This document shows positions 7,523 through 16,460 of a stretch of DNA of 37,231 bases, in pieces. A program made the position numbers and the translations under genes. Under the pieces are notes generated by a model. That model made no database searches and had not been told where the DNA came from. It worked only from the letters and a program-made list of their open reading frames with translations. Numbering within the stretch: the stretch's first letter is position 1; every line of letters begins with the position of its first letter. Origin of the DNA: Verrucomicrobiia bacterium (lineage in GTDB: Bacteria; Verrucomicrobiota; Verrucomicrobiia; Limisphaerales; Fontisphaeraceae); NCBI GenBank assembly GCA_026414565.1, contig JAOAIT010000011.1:1-37231 (forward strand), read 5' to 3'.

Positions 7523-9601
7523 TTACAACCCGGCGGCGGTGGTGGCCAGCCAGTTGGCCAGCTCGGCATCGGCCAATCGGCCTTCGTGGTGGCTCAATGC
7601 TCTGGCATTGCGGAGCCCCTGATAAGCCGTTTGCAGCGGCACAAGATGCAAATGGCCGCCACTGCGATGCAACAACAAGGGGCGGGGCGCGGCCAGGAGG
7701 GCCACCCCCTCCAGCCCACCCAAACGGCGCAGGCCGGGCACGAAAAGCTCCGGGCGCAGCAGGGTGGCATCCTCAGCGGGGTTCAACTCCGCCAGATCGG
7801 CGGCCACTGCCGCCACGGCCGGCGCGGCGAGCAGTGCCCAAACCCCTGCCGTCTCGACGCCGCACAAAATGACCGGCTGGCGGGTCTGCTGGCGGAACCA
7901 CGTGGCGGCGGTGATTAAGTCCTGCACCCGCTCCTGCGCATCGGTGCGGTTGTAGGTGGCAAAAAACAATTCCACCTGCTGGGCGCGCTTTTTGGCAATT
8001 TCCGCATCCAAAACTTCGCCGGTTTGGAAAACGTCCAGCACCAGCACCTGCAACCGTCGCGCCAACAACTCCCGCGCCAGACCACGCGGCGGGCCCTGCT
8101 CCTCGAGAAAAGCCTGGCGGCCGGCCGGATGCGCCAGCACCACCGCGCCCTGCGGTTTGCGGCCCGCAGGCGCCAGCCAGACGGCGGGGAGGCGGTCGCC
8201 CCGCTGCGCGCGGCCCAGCACCAGGCGGGTGATTTGGATCCCCTCCACGGTTTGCTGCGCCTGGGTTTGGGCCATGACCTCGGGCGCCGTGTCCACCTGC
8301 AGAGCCATGCGCCACGCAGGGAGAAATGTTTCCTGATACCGTTTCTGCGAGGTGGGGCCGATGGGGCGCAGGGCCTGCCACTGGCTCAAACTTTGCGCCT
8401 TCCACTGCTCGCTGAGGCCCTTGATCGTCAGCGTGTCCGCCGGCCGCGGCCGCCGCGCAAAGACGCGCAGATCCAGATTGGTGGCGGCGGGATACGGCCG
8501 CTCTTTGGCCAGTGCGGGATCGTTTTGCTTGAGCAGATGCTCGGCAAAGAAGGCATAAACCTGCTCGCGGGTGGCCTGATTGTAATTGTGCCCAAACGGC
8601 AGCACGGGGTAACGCACGGCCTGCTCGGCGCCAAACAACCGGTAAATCGAGGTAATTGCCGGGCCTTCCACCGTCAAAAACATGCGCGTCCAATCCCCCG
8701 TCGCCGCCACAAATATCTGCGGCTTGGGCACAGGCACCGCGGCGATTTCCATATTCGAGTATTCGACGCGCAACCCCGGCATGTTTTCACAGGAGCAGCC
8801 GCCCTGCATCGAGTGCGACACCATGACGGTGGGCGCCAGCACGGCGGGGCGATCATCAATCGCGCCCAAAATGAAGGTCTGGGTGCCGCCGCCGCTGGCC
8901 CCCGTGCAGCCAATGCGCCGGGCGTCCACGTCCGGCAGCGAGGCCAGAAAATCCAGCGCCCGCAGGGAATTCCACGTCTGCAGGCCCATGAGGTTGATGT
9001 TCCAGAGCAGCTCCTCCGGTTGCGTGCCGAAGCGGCGGTGGTAATTGTACCCGGCCTCCTGCGCCGCATCCGCAAATTGCGTGTCATTGTAGCCCACCAT
9101 GTCGTAAGCAAACGCCAACATCCCCATCCGCGCCTGGTGAATGCAGCGGGCCGGGATGCTGCCCTGAGTGGTGTCCTCCAGGCGGCCACGAGTCCAATGG
9201 CCATGCGGGTTGAGCACCGCCGGAAACGGCCCCGGGCCTTTGCCCAGCGGCCGGTACAAATTGCCCGCCAGATAAAAGCCGGGCAGGGTGCGAATATACA
9301 CTTTTTCCACGCTGAAATCGCCGTGCTCGGTGCGATCAAAAATCTGGGCGTCCAGCGGCGCCTTGTCGGGCATGGGCCACAAACCGGCGCTGAAAAGAAT
9401 CTGGCGGCGGATGTCCTCGCGGCGCGCCAGCCATTGCTCCCGGGAGGTGATGGTGGGAAAGGTGCGCGGGGTGTTATACGTCCACGGCTCCCGCAACCGC
9501 GCATCGCGCTCAGGAAGGGCGGGCGCGGCAAAGCTTGTTGCAGCCACTCCGAGGGCCAAACAACCCAGCCCGGCGAGGGCACGGCACAAGGTGGTTTTCA
9601 T
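7523..9601 (-). CDS. Secreted acetyl-xylan-esterase-like alpha/beta hydrolase
   Basis: A 692-residue protein with a signal peptide (MKTTLCRALAGLGCLALG, cleavage near SFAAP). The N-terminal 380 residues form an alpha/beta hydrolase: the oxyanion region is near LNPHGHW, the nucleophile Ser236 lies in CTGASGGGTQ, the acidic residue in ATGDWT, and the His in PFGHNYN. This layout fits the acetyl-xylan esterase/dienelactone-hydrolase-like proteins widespread in Verrucomicrobiota, which deacetylate plant polysaccharides. The C-terminal 250 residues look like a second, degenerate hydrolase-like domain (VLAHPAGRQAF, PVILCGVETAGVWALLAA) without a clear GxSxG. Substrate specificity is inferred only; the neighbouring reductase and xylose genes in the window fit hemicellulose breakdown. 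Confidence 0.85.
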   Translation of the reverse strand: MKTTLCRALAGLGCLALGVAATSFAAPALPERDARLREPWTYNTPRTFPTITSREQWLARREDIRRQILFSAGLWPMPDKAPLDAQIFDRTEHGDFSVEKVYIRTLPGFYLAGNLYRPLGKGPGPFPAVLNPHGHWTRGRLEDTTQGSIPARCIHQARMGMLAFAYDMVGYNDTQFADAAQEAGYNYHRRFGTQPEELLWNINLMGLQTWNSLRALDFLASLPDVDARRIGCTGASGGGTQTFILGAIDDRPAVLAPTVMVSHSMQGGCSCENMPGLRVEYSNMEIAAVPVPKPQIFVAATGDWTRMFLTVEGPAITSIYRLFGAEQAVRYPVLPFGHNYNQATREQVYAFFAEHLLKQNDPALAKERPYPAATNLDLRVFARRPRPADTLTIKGLSEQWKAQSLSQWQALRPIGPTSQKRYQETFLPAWRMALQVDTAPEVMAQTQAQQTVEGIQITRLVLGRAQRGDRLPAVWLAPAGRKPQGAVVLAHPAGRQAFLEEQGPPRGLARELLARRLQVLVLDVFQTGEVLDAEIAKKRAQQVELFFATYNRTDAQERVQDLITAATWFRQQTRQPVILCGVETAGVWALLAAPAVAAVAADLAELNPAEDATLLRPELFVPGLRRLGGLEGVALLAAPRPLLLHRSGGHLHLVPLQTAYQGLRNARALSHHEGRLADAELANWLATTAAGL

Positions 9602-9627
9602 GCCGCCATTTATATAACTGGGGGGCG

Positions 9628-9670
9628 GGAAAATAAAATAAAAAGGGCGCCACCGCTTCCCTGGCTGGCG
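9628..9670 (-). terminator. Candidate intrinsic terminator after lptD
   Basis: Read on the minus strand, a short stem (CGCCA / TGGCG, bases 9670-9666 and 9652-9648) is followed by a long T-rich run (CCCTTTTTATTTTATTTT). It lies between the end of lptD and the start of the esterase gene, so it would separate their transcripts. The stem is short, hence moderate confidence. Confidence 0.45.
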
Positions 9671-9709
9671 ATGGCTTCCTGCACCGCCGCCGTGAGCGCC
9701 GAGCGTGGC

Positions 9710-11908
9710 TCAATAACCGCTGAGCAGATAGGCTGCCCGGTCCGCGTCCTGGCCCACTTTGTAGCGCGGGAAGGCCTTGAGGGAGAGCGAGAAGGCGATG
9801 CTAAAATCATCCTTGCGCAGACGCTCGTCCCGCCAGCGCAGCGCCAGGGCCATCGTCCAACTGCGCATGTCCCGGTACACCGTATAGGTCTGCTCCTCCA
9901 TGCGCCCGTCCCGGGCCTCAAAGTGGTGGGTGGCGCGGAAGGCCCAATTTTCGCTCAAGCGATAAAACAGGCTTGAATAATACAGGTTTTGCTCCAGGTA
10001 CTGCGGATAGGCCGGATCAAACCGCAGATAGCGGTTGCCCAGTGTGATGGTCCATCGGTCCCCCGGCAGCAGGGTGAGGCGATGGCCCAGCTCGCGCAGC
10101 CGGCCATCCCAGGGATCCACCCGCAATTCCTGGCTGAGCACCACCCACGAGCGGGGCAGGAATTCCACCTCCGAGTACACCTCGCTGAAATGGTTTTGTC
10201 CCGGCCGCGGATCCAGCCGCCAGTCAGTGAACACGGACCAGTAGAAGAACGTTTCCAGGGCGCCGTTGCGTTTGGTTTGCAGGCGGTTGCGCAGCCCCAG
10301 GCGGATCACATTCTGGCTGTCAATCGAATCCACGGCGTGATAATCGGGGAAGTCCAGCGGCAGCAGCCGGTACGAGCCCAACTCATAATCAAACTGCGGC
10401 AGCAGCGGCACCCGCCGGCTGGGGGTGGGCACGTAAACGTAGTTCAAACTGGGCTCGACGATGTGCCGCACCCCCTGCAAGTCCAGCAGCCGGTTGCGGA
10501 CTCCCGGCCACAACCGATGCGCCCGGGTGGAAAACTCCACCCCCGTATTAAAAACCAGCCGCCCGTGGCGATCCGTCACGCCGCCCGGCCCGCCGGCCGC
10601 ACTGTAATGCGTGGCGCGCCCGCCCACACGCGGCGTGACCTGCAACCAGCCAAAATAGTTCAGGGGCAGCACCAGTTGATGGTAGGTGTCGCCGCGCCAG
10701 GCGTCGTAATCCAGGTTCACCGGATCGGCAAACTGGCGGCGATACCACCCAAACGAGCTGTCGCTCTCATAATAAAAAGGGGACTCGCCCAGCCGCTGGC
10801 GCAGCCCCGTGAGCCGCAGCTCCGGCAGGCGCTCCACTGTTTCAAAGGCATTGACCAGTTGGGGCTGGGCCAGCAAATCCAAGCTCCAGTTGCGCCAGAG
10901 TTTATTGACTTCAAAAAACGAGCTGGGCTGGACGTTGCTCTGATACTCGCGCTCGAAATAGTCGTGCAAAAACAACCCGTCAGATTGATAGCGCAACGCC
11001 AGCCGCGCCGTCAGGTCATTGGTGAACTCGGCCCGGTGCAAATACCACAACCGATGGCGGTCAGGATCGAGCGGCAGATTAAATCCACTGGCCAGCACGT
11101 CCTGATCGTAGGCGTAATAATACTTGAACTCGCCCTCCCCGTACGGTCCCAGATGCAGATTCACGTCCGGCCCCAGGCCCCAGCCCCGGCGGGTGCGGTA
11201 ATCCAGATGCATGGCGCCGTCCAGCCGGTCATTCAAAATCCATTGGTAACTGCCCAGCATATACGCGCCATAACGGCTGCGGTATCCCGGCATGAAACTG
11301 AAATAATTGCGATGCCGGGTCAGATTCCGCTCGTACTTGGGCAGGTACAGAATGGGCACTTTACCCACATAAAAGGTGGCGCCGCGCGCCTCGATGCGCT
11401 GCCCCGGCACAATGGTCAGCGCGCGCGCCTTCACCCGGTACGCCGGCTCGGCGTAGTCATCAGTGGTCAAATAGGCCCCCTGCGTCTGAAACACCTGATT
11501 CGATTGATCCGTCACCACCAGATCGCCCCCCGCTAGATAGGGCCCGTGCCGGGTGCGGAAGTCATTGGCATACACCCGTTTGTTCAAATAATCATAGGTG
11601 ATGCTTTCTCCCGTCCACGTATTGCCCTCCGATTCCACCCGCACCGCGCCATCGGCCAGGATTAGGCCGCGGGACTCGAAAATGTGCACGCGGCGGGCAG
11701 TCACGACAGCCGTGCCGTAGCGCACGATGATGCCGCCATCGGCCATCGCCAGGTTTTTCACCGGATCATAGAAAAACTCGCCGTCCGGGCTTAGGGCCTC
11801 GATGAGGATTTGCGGCTCCCGGTTGGTGGGCGCGGATTCTGCGGCCGTCAGCCCCAACGCAGCGGCGGCCAGCCAAAAGCCCAAGCACCATGCCAATCGC
11901 CAATTCAT
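9710..11908 (-). CDS. lptD: LPS-assembly outer-membrane protein LptD
   Basis: A 732-residue protein with a signal peptide (MNWRLAWCLGFWLAAAALGL). The N-terminal OstA/LptA-like beta-jellyroll occupies about residues 30-190 (MADGGIIVRYG, ARRVHIFESRGLILADGAVRV, GESITYDY). The rest is a long beta-barrel with many alternating aromatic/polar strands (YLPKYERNL, FFYWSVFTDWRL, LYYSSLFYRL), ending in an aromatic Tyr as in outer-membrane proteins. LptD with LptE inserts lipopolysaccharide into the outer leaflet. Apart from one Cys in the signal peptide I see no cysteines, so the disulfide switch of the E. coli protein is absent. It is divergent from the sensor kinase at 12015 and shows no lptE-like neighbour. 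Confidence 0.88.
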   Translation of the reverse strand: MNWRLAWCLGFWLAAAALGLTAAESAPTNREPQILIEALSPDGEFFYDPVKNLAMADGGIIVRYGTAVVTARRVHIFESRGLILADGAVRVESEGNTWTGESITYDYLNKRVYANDFRTRHGPYLAGGDLVVTDQSNQVFQTQGAYLTTDDYAEPAYRVKARALTIVPGQRIEARGATFYVGKVPILYLPKYERNLTRHRNYFSFMPGYRSRYGAYMLGSYQWILNDRLDGAMHLDYRTRRGWGLGPDVNLHLGPYGEGEFKYYYAYDQDVLASGFNLPLDPDRHRLWYLHRAEFTNDLTARLALRYQSDGLFLHDYFEREYQSNVQPSSFFEVNKLWRNWSLDLLAQPQLVNAFETVERLPELRLTGLRQRLGESPFYYESDSSFGWYRRQFADPVNLDYDAWRGDTYHQLVLPLNYFGWLQVTPRVGGRATHYSAAGGPGGVTDRHGRLVFNTGVEFSTRAHRLWPGVRNRLLDLQGVRHIVEPSLNYVYVPTPSRRVPLLPQFDYELGSYRLLPLDFPDYHAVDSIDSQNVIRLGLRNRLQTKRNGALETFFYWSVFTDWRLDPRPGQNHFSEVYSEVEFLPRSWVVLSQELRVDPWDGRLRELGHRLTLLPGDRWTITLGNRYLRFDPAYPQYLEQNLYYSSLFYRLSENWAFRATHHFEARDGRMEEQTYTVYRDMRSWTMALALRWRDERLRKDDFSIAFSLSLKAFPRYKVGQDADRAAYLLSGY

Positions 11909-12014
11909 GTGCGGCCCACGCTAAGCAAAGTGCGCGTTTGTGCCAAGTGCGGAATTGCCCGGCGGCGGGGGGGCCTGATCCTTTGACCCCTGCCCAGGTG
12001 ACCGCTTAAGATTA

Positions 12015-15000
12015 TTGATGAAACGGCACGCAATCTGCTGCTATGTTCTGGTAGTGAAACGCCGTCTTGGCATAGTTCGGACCTGGCTGCCCTGTCTGGC
12101 CGCCTCCAGCGTGCTTTGGAGCGGTTTGACCGCCCCGGCGGCCCCTGCCGACGCCACCCCGGTGGTCTTAACCAATGTGCAGCAGGTCAGAATGTTGCCA
12201 CCCGAGGAAGCCGCCCGCGGCCTGCCCGTCAAAGTGCAGGGAGTGGTGACCTACTCCGACTATGCCTGGCATGCCTTGTTCATCCAGGACGAAACGGCCG
12301 GCATTTACGTGGGCGATGTCAGTATCGCCGAGCTGCCGCGCGTGGGCGATGGGGTGGTGCTGGAAGGCATTACCCAACCGGGCCATTTCGCTCCAGTCAT
12401 TCGGTGCAAACAACTGGAGCGGGTGGGCGAAAAACCCCTCCCCACTCCGGCCACTCCCCCCCTGTTTCAATTGGTCAGCGGGGCTTTCGACAGCCAATGG
12501 GTGGAGGTGGAGGGCACCATTCGCAGCGTATTTGTGGACGAATACCACCTGCGCTTCAAAGTGGCCGGCGGCGGTTATGTGTTTGATGCCCGAATTCCGT
12601 GGGACAAGAAGGAACAGCCGCCGCCGCAACTGATCAACGCCCGGGTGCGGCTGCAGGGGGCCTGTGGCACGGTCTTCAACAACCGCCGGCAGGCCATCGG
12701 CATGCAAATGCTGGTCCCCTCCCTGCGGCACGTGACGGTGTTGCGGCAGGAAACTGCGGATCCTTTCACCCAGCCGGCGCAGTCCATTGCCAGCCTGCTG
12801 CGCTTCAATCCCAACCTCGGCAATTACCAGCGCGTTAAAGTTGAAGGGGTGGTCACCCTGCGCCTGGGCGATGGCTCCTTTTTTGTGCAGGATAAAAGCG
12901 GCGGGGTGCGCGTGCGGCCCGCGGGGGGCGAGCCGGCCCGGGAAGGTTTTCAGGTGCAGGTAGTGGGTTTCCCCGTGGTGTACAACTACTCGCCCGAGCT
13001 GGTGGATGCCCAATTCCGCCTGGGCCCTCCGGCCGCCTGGCCGGCCCCCGTGCGCGCCTCGCTCAAGGAATTGATGACCGGCGATTTTGACGGGCAGCGG
13101 GTGGAAATCGAAGGCGAGCTGGCGGATGTCTCCCACCTGGCCTCCTCTGACCGCCTGGCCATTCGCACCCCCGAGGGCATGGTGGATGCGGTACTGGAAA
13201 AGAAGCTCGTGAACCTGAGCCATCTGGCCAAAGGCAGCCGGGTGCGGGTGACGGGGGTCTGCTGGATCACCGCCGATGAACAACGCCAGCCGCGCAGCCT
13301 GGTGCTGGCATTGAACAGCCTGCAGGACATCGTGGTGCTGGCCGCGCCGCCGTGGTGGACGCCGCAGCGGGCAGCCCTGGCGTTGATCCTGTTGGGCTGC
13401 AGCATCTTGCTGGGGGTGGGGTATGTGGCGTTGCTGCGCCGCCAGGTGCAGCGCCAGACCCGCATCATCCGCGAGCAGATGAATCAGGTGTCGCAGCTTG
13501 AGACACGGTACCGCCATTTTTTGGAGAATGCCGCCGGCATTTATTATCAGGTGGAACCGGCCAACTTTAAGCCCGTTTTCTTCCATGGCCAGGTGGAAAA
13601 AATTACCGGGTACCCGGAAGCCGATTTCAGCGGCCATCGGCGCTTCTGGCTGGATTTGGTGCACCCGGAGGACCGCGAGCGGGTCAAAGAGGAGGGCCGC
13701 AAGCTTATGCAGGTCCCGGGACACGTGGCGGCCCTGGAATACCGCATCGTGCGCGCTGACGGCAACGTCTGCTGGGTCCAGGATATTGCCCGCAATCAGC
13801 CGGATGCCCAAGGCAAGGTGGCCGCCATTTATGGCGCCATCTACGACATCACCGCCCGCAAGCGGGCCGAGGCCGAACAACGGCAACTGGAGGCCCAGTT
13901 GCGCCAGGCGCAAAAGATGGAGGCTGTCGGCCAGTTGGCCGCCGGCGTGGCGCATGATTTCAACAACATCCTCACCGTCATCCAGGGCAACGCCAGTTTC
14001 CTCGAGGAGGATGTCGGCCATCGCCCGGAGCTGCTGGAGGCCTGCCAGCAGATCACCGAAGCCGCCAACCGCGCCGGCGCCCTGACCCGCAAGCTGTTGT
14101 TGTTCAGCCGCAAGCAGGCCGTCCAGGCCCAGGCAGTGAATCTGAACGAGCTGGTGAGCAACCTGACGAAAATCCTGGGCCGCCTCATCGGCGAGCATAT
14201 CCAGATGCAATACCACTATGGCGCCGCCCTGCCGGCCGTGCTGGCCGACCCCGGCATGCTCGACCAGGTCATCGTGAATCTGGCGGTCAATGCCCGCGAC
14301 GCCATGCCGCAGGGCGGCACGTTGACCCTGGCCACCAGCGTGGCTGAATTCCAGGAGGCCGACCTGGCGGCCCATCCCGAGCGCCGGCCGGGGCAATTTG
14401 TCTGCCTCTCGGTCACCGATACCGGCTGCGGCATGACGCCCGAGGTGTTGCGCCACATCTTCGAGCCGTTTTTCACCACCAAGGAACCGGGGCGCGGCAC
14501 CGGCCTGGGGCTGGCCACCGTGTACGGCGTGGTCAAGCAACATCAAGGCTGGGTGGAGGTGCAGAGCGAGGTGGGCAAAGGCACCACCTTCCGCATCTAC
14601 CTGCCAGCCCAGCCCGTGGCCCAGGAAAAAGAAGACGCCGTCCAACCCCCCGATCCCCCGCCCAACGGCACCGAGCGCCTCCTCGTGGTGGAGGACGAGG
14701 CACCCGTGCGGATGCTGGTGGGCGCCGCCCTGCAGCGCCGCGGCTACCAGGTGGTGCTGGCCGCCTCCGGCCCGGAAGCCCTGGAACGCTGGGAGGAGCA
14801 CCACGGAGAGTTTGACATGCTCGTCACCGACATGGTGATGCCCCAGGGCATGACGGGCCTGGAGCTGGGCCGGCGGCTGCGTGCCAAAAAGCCGGGGCTG
14901 AAAATCATTTACATGAGCGGTTACAGCGCCGAGACCGCGCTGGCCGAAACTTCGCAGGATTTGCGCACCCGCTTCCTGGCCAAGCCCTACGCCACCACCG

Positions 15001-15083
15001 CCCTGCTGCAGTTGATTCGGGACGTGCTGGACGGGCGGCCGCTGGAGAAGCCGGCTCCCGCCGGCGCGACGCGCCTGGCCTGA
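12015..15083 (+). CDS. Hybrid sensor histidine kinase/response regulator with repeated OB-like sensor region
   Basis: A 1022-residue membrane sensor. An N-terminal signal/anchor segment is followed by a periplasmic region of about 400 residues containing four repeats built on V-x-V-[EQ]-G (near residues 72, 162, 273 and 362), resembling OB-fold/BOF-type beta domains. A membrane span lies near residue 455 (LALILLGCSILLGVGYVALL). Inside the cell come a short coiled coil, a PAS/PAC domain (YRHFLENAAG to YDITARKRAEAEQ), HisKA with His647 in GVAHDFNN, HATPase (NLAVNARDAM, DTGCGM, GRGTGLGLATVYG) and a receiver domain (VVEDEAPVRML, Asp939 in LVTDMVMP, Lys in AKPY). No DNA-binding output domain is attached, and the signal is unknown. 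Its last 97 bases overlap the convergent DUF420 gene. Confidence 0.93.
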   Translation: MMKRHAICCYVLVVKRRLGIVRTWLPCLAASSVLWSGLTAPAAPADATPVVLTNVQQVRMLPPEEAARGLPVKVQGVVTYSDYAWHALFIQDETAGIYVGDVSIAELPRVGDGVVLEGITQPGHFAPVIRCKQLERVGEKPLPTPATPPLFQLVSGAFDSQWVEVEGTIRSVFVDEYHLRFKVAGGGYVFDARIPWDKKEQPPPQLINARVRLQGACGTVFNNRRQAIGMQMLVPSLRHVTVLRQETADPFTQPAQSIASLLRFNPNLGNYQRVKVEGVVTLRLGDGSFFVQDKSGGVRVRPAGGEPAREGFQVQVVGFPVVYNYSPELVDAQFRLGPPAAWPAPVRASLKELMTGDFDGQRVEIEGELADVSHLASSDRLAIRTPEGMVDAVLEKKLVNLSHLAKGSRVRVTGVCWITADEQRQPRSLVLALNSLQDIVVLAAPPWWTPQRAALALILLGCSILLGVGYVALLRRQVQRQTRIIREQMNQVSQLETRYRHFLENAAGIYYQVEPANFKPVFFHGQVEKITGYPEADFSGHRRFWLDLVHPEDRERVKEEGRKLMQVPGHVAALEYRIVRADGNVCWVQDIARNQPDAQGKVAAIYGAIYDITARKRAEAEQRQLEAQLRQAQKMEAVGQLAAGVAHDFNNILTVIQGNASFLEEDVGHRPELLEACQQITEAANRAGALTRKLLLFSRKQAVQAQAVNLNELVSNLTKILGRLIGEHIQMQYHYGAALPAVLADPGMLDQVIVNLAVNARDAMPQGGTLTLATSVAEFQEADLAAHPERRPGQFVCLSVTDTGCGMTPEVLRHIFEPFFTTKEPGRGTGLGLATVYGVVKQHQGWVEVQSEVGKGTTFRIYLPAQPVAQEKEDAVQPPDPPPNGTERLLVVEDEAPVRMLVGAALQRRGYQVVLAASGPEALERWEEHHGEFDMLVTDMVMPQGMTGLELGRRLRAKKPGLKIIYMSGYSAETALAETSQDLRTRFLAKPYATTALLQLIRDVLDGRPLEKPAPAGATRLA

Positions 15084-15568
15084 TCCAACCCGATGCCCCT
15101 CAGAGCGGCGCTCGTGGCGGCCGGCGGCGGTGGGGTGCGGGGCTGCGGAAATTTCACGTACAAGAGATAATAAATCAGCACCCCCGTTACGGACACATAC
15201 AGCCACAACGGCAAAGTCCAGCGCGCCAGCCGCCGATGCGCCTCGAAACGGCCCTTGAGCGCCCGCCACAAGGTGGCCAGCACCAGCGGCACAATCACCG
15301 CCGCCAGCACGGTGTGCGTCAGCAAAATCCCCAGATAGATCGGGCGAAACCACGCCGGCTCGCGAAACACCGTGCGCGGCGCCTGCGCATGGTAAATCAA
15401 GTAACTGATCAGGAAGGCGGTGGACGCCAGCAAGGCCAGCAGCATGCACGCCCGATGCACCTGCGGGCGTTGCCGGCGAATGGCCCGGTAGCCCGCCAGC
15501 AAAAACACCGTGGCCAGCGTGTTCAGGCACGCATTCAAGGTGGGCAGCATGTCCAGGCTCAACGGCAT
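14987..15568 (-). CDS. DUF420 membrane protein (cytochrome-oxidase-associated)
   Basis: A 193-residue protein with about five membrane spans. The conserved histidines typical of DUF420 proteins are visible: VHRACM (His38), IYH (His60), LTHTVLA (His85) and AHRRLARWTLPLW (His111). Its ATG overlaps the stop of the SCO1 gene (ATGA at 15565-15570 on the minus strand), so the two are translationally coupled. DUF420 genes commonly neighbour SCO and haem-copper oxidase genes and probably help oxidase assembly. The family-like part ends near residue 140; the remaining tail is Pro/Ala/Arg-rich and its last third lies antisense to the sensor kinase 3' end, so the tail may be a read-through extension after loss of the original stop. 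Confidence 0.8.
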   Translation of the reverse strand: MPLSLDMLPTLNACLNTLATVFLLAGYRAIRRQRPQVHRACMLLALLASTAFLISYLIYHAQAPRTVFREPAWFRPIYLGILLTHTVLAAVIVPLVLATLWRALKGRFEAHRRLARWTLPLWLYVSVTGVLIYYLLYVKFPQPRTPPPPAATSAALRGIGLDQARRVAPAGAGFSSGRPSSTSRINCSRAVVA

Positions 15569-16305
15569 CAAGGCTCCTCCAATAATCGGCGCACCACCGC
15601 CTGCAGCCGCGGTTTGGCGTCGCGCTCCCACCGGCTGCCCCTCCGGCGGGGCGCGCTTCCTTCCTCCACCGCGTCGTCCTGCGTTTCCACCACCGCCCGC
15701 AGCCGGCCGTGTTTGTCCACCACCACAAACAGGGTGCTATGGATGAACAAATCGGCGGGGTTGGCCCGCTCGGCCTCCGGCACGGGCACCGCCGTCAGCC
15801 GCAGCCCCTGCACGGCCACCCGCGCGATCTCGGCCTTGTCCCCCGTCAGAAACCACCAGCGTTGCGCGTTGGCATTCACTTTTTCCCCATAACGGCGCAG
15901 CACCTCGGGCGTGTCATGCGCGGGATCGGTGGTCAGCGTGATCAAACGCACCCCGGCCTCCCCCGCCCAGAGCGGTTGCAGCTCGCTCATCTGATGGGTC
16001 ATCACCGGACACGGCCCGGCGCACCGCGTAAAAATGATGTCGGCCACCCACACCCGGCCGGTCAGATCGTTCAACGTCACCACCTCTCCCAACTGATTGG
16101 TGAGCACAAAGGGCGGCACCTGGCCCAGCACCGGCAAAGGCGCGTTGCGCGCCGCCTCCGCCTCCTGCAAACGCTGGCGAAACCCCCACAGCAACACCAC
16201 CGCCGCCACCGTGACGGCAAGCAACGTCAATCCCAAATACAACGTGCCGCCACCCCTTCGGAGGGGGGCGGGGAGGCGGACGCTGCGAGTTTCTGCCCTC
16301 TGCAT
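15568..16305 (-). CDS. SCO1/SenC-type copper chaperone
   Basis: A 245-residue membrane-anchored thioredoxin-fold protein. I chose the internal ATG at 16305 because it leaves a short positively charged N-terminus before the membrane anchor (about residues 21-40); an upstream start at 16344 is possible. Copper-binding residues of SCO proteins are present: the CxxxC motif CAGPC (Cys95, Cys99) and His189 in FIHSTLF. The fold context VTLNDLTGRVWVADIIFTRC, ITLTTDP and FVVVDKHGRL matches the family. SCO proteins deliver copper to the CuA site of cytochrome c oxidase subunit II or act as thiol reductases. It is coupled to the DUF420 gene; no oxidase subunit genes are visible in the window. Confidence 0.9.
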   Translation of the reverse strand: MQRAETRSVRLPAPLRRGGGTLYLGLTLLAVTVAAVVLLWGFRQRLQEAEAARNAPLPVLGQVPPFVLTNQLGEVVTLNDLTGRVWVADIIFTRCAGPCPVMTHQMSELQPLWAGEAGVRLITLTTDPAHDTPEVLRRYGEKVNANAQRWWFLTGDKAEIARVAVQGLRLTAVPVPEAERANPADLFIHSTLFVVVDKHGRLRAVVETQDDAVEEGSAPRRRGSRWERDAKPRLQAVVRRLLEEP

Positions 16306-16460
16306 GACCGTGAACAATAAAGCGGGACAACCGGCCTTGTGCAACTGGAAATACCAGGGCGCCCGCCCGCCCCCCCCGGCCGCCGCCGCGATTTTCTTTT
16401 GAATTTTCGCCGCCCCCGCCCCAAGATGCAGGCGCTCAATTCAAACCGGCGACCAAGACC

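Noticed and set aside
12168-15728. Very long antisense open frame opposite the hybrid kinase
   Set aside because: It is the GC-rich mirror of a well-supported kinase gene, has Gly/His/Gln-rich composition and no domain.
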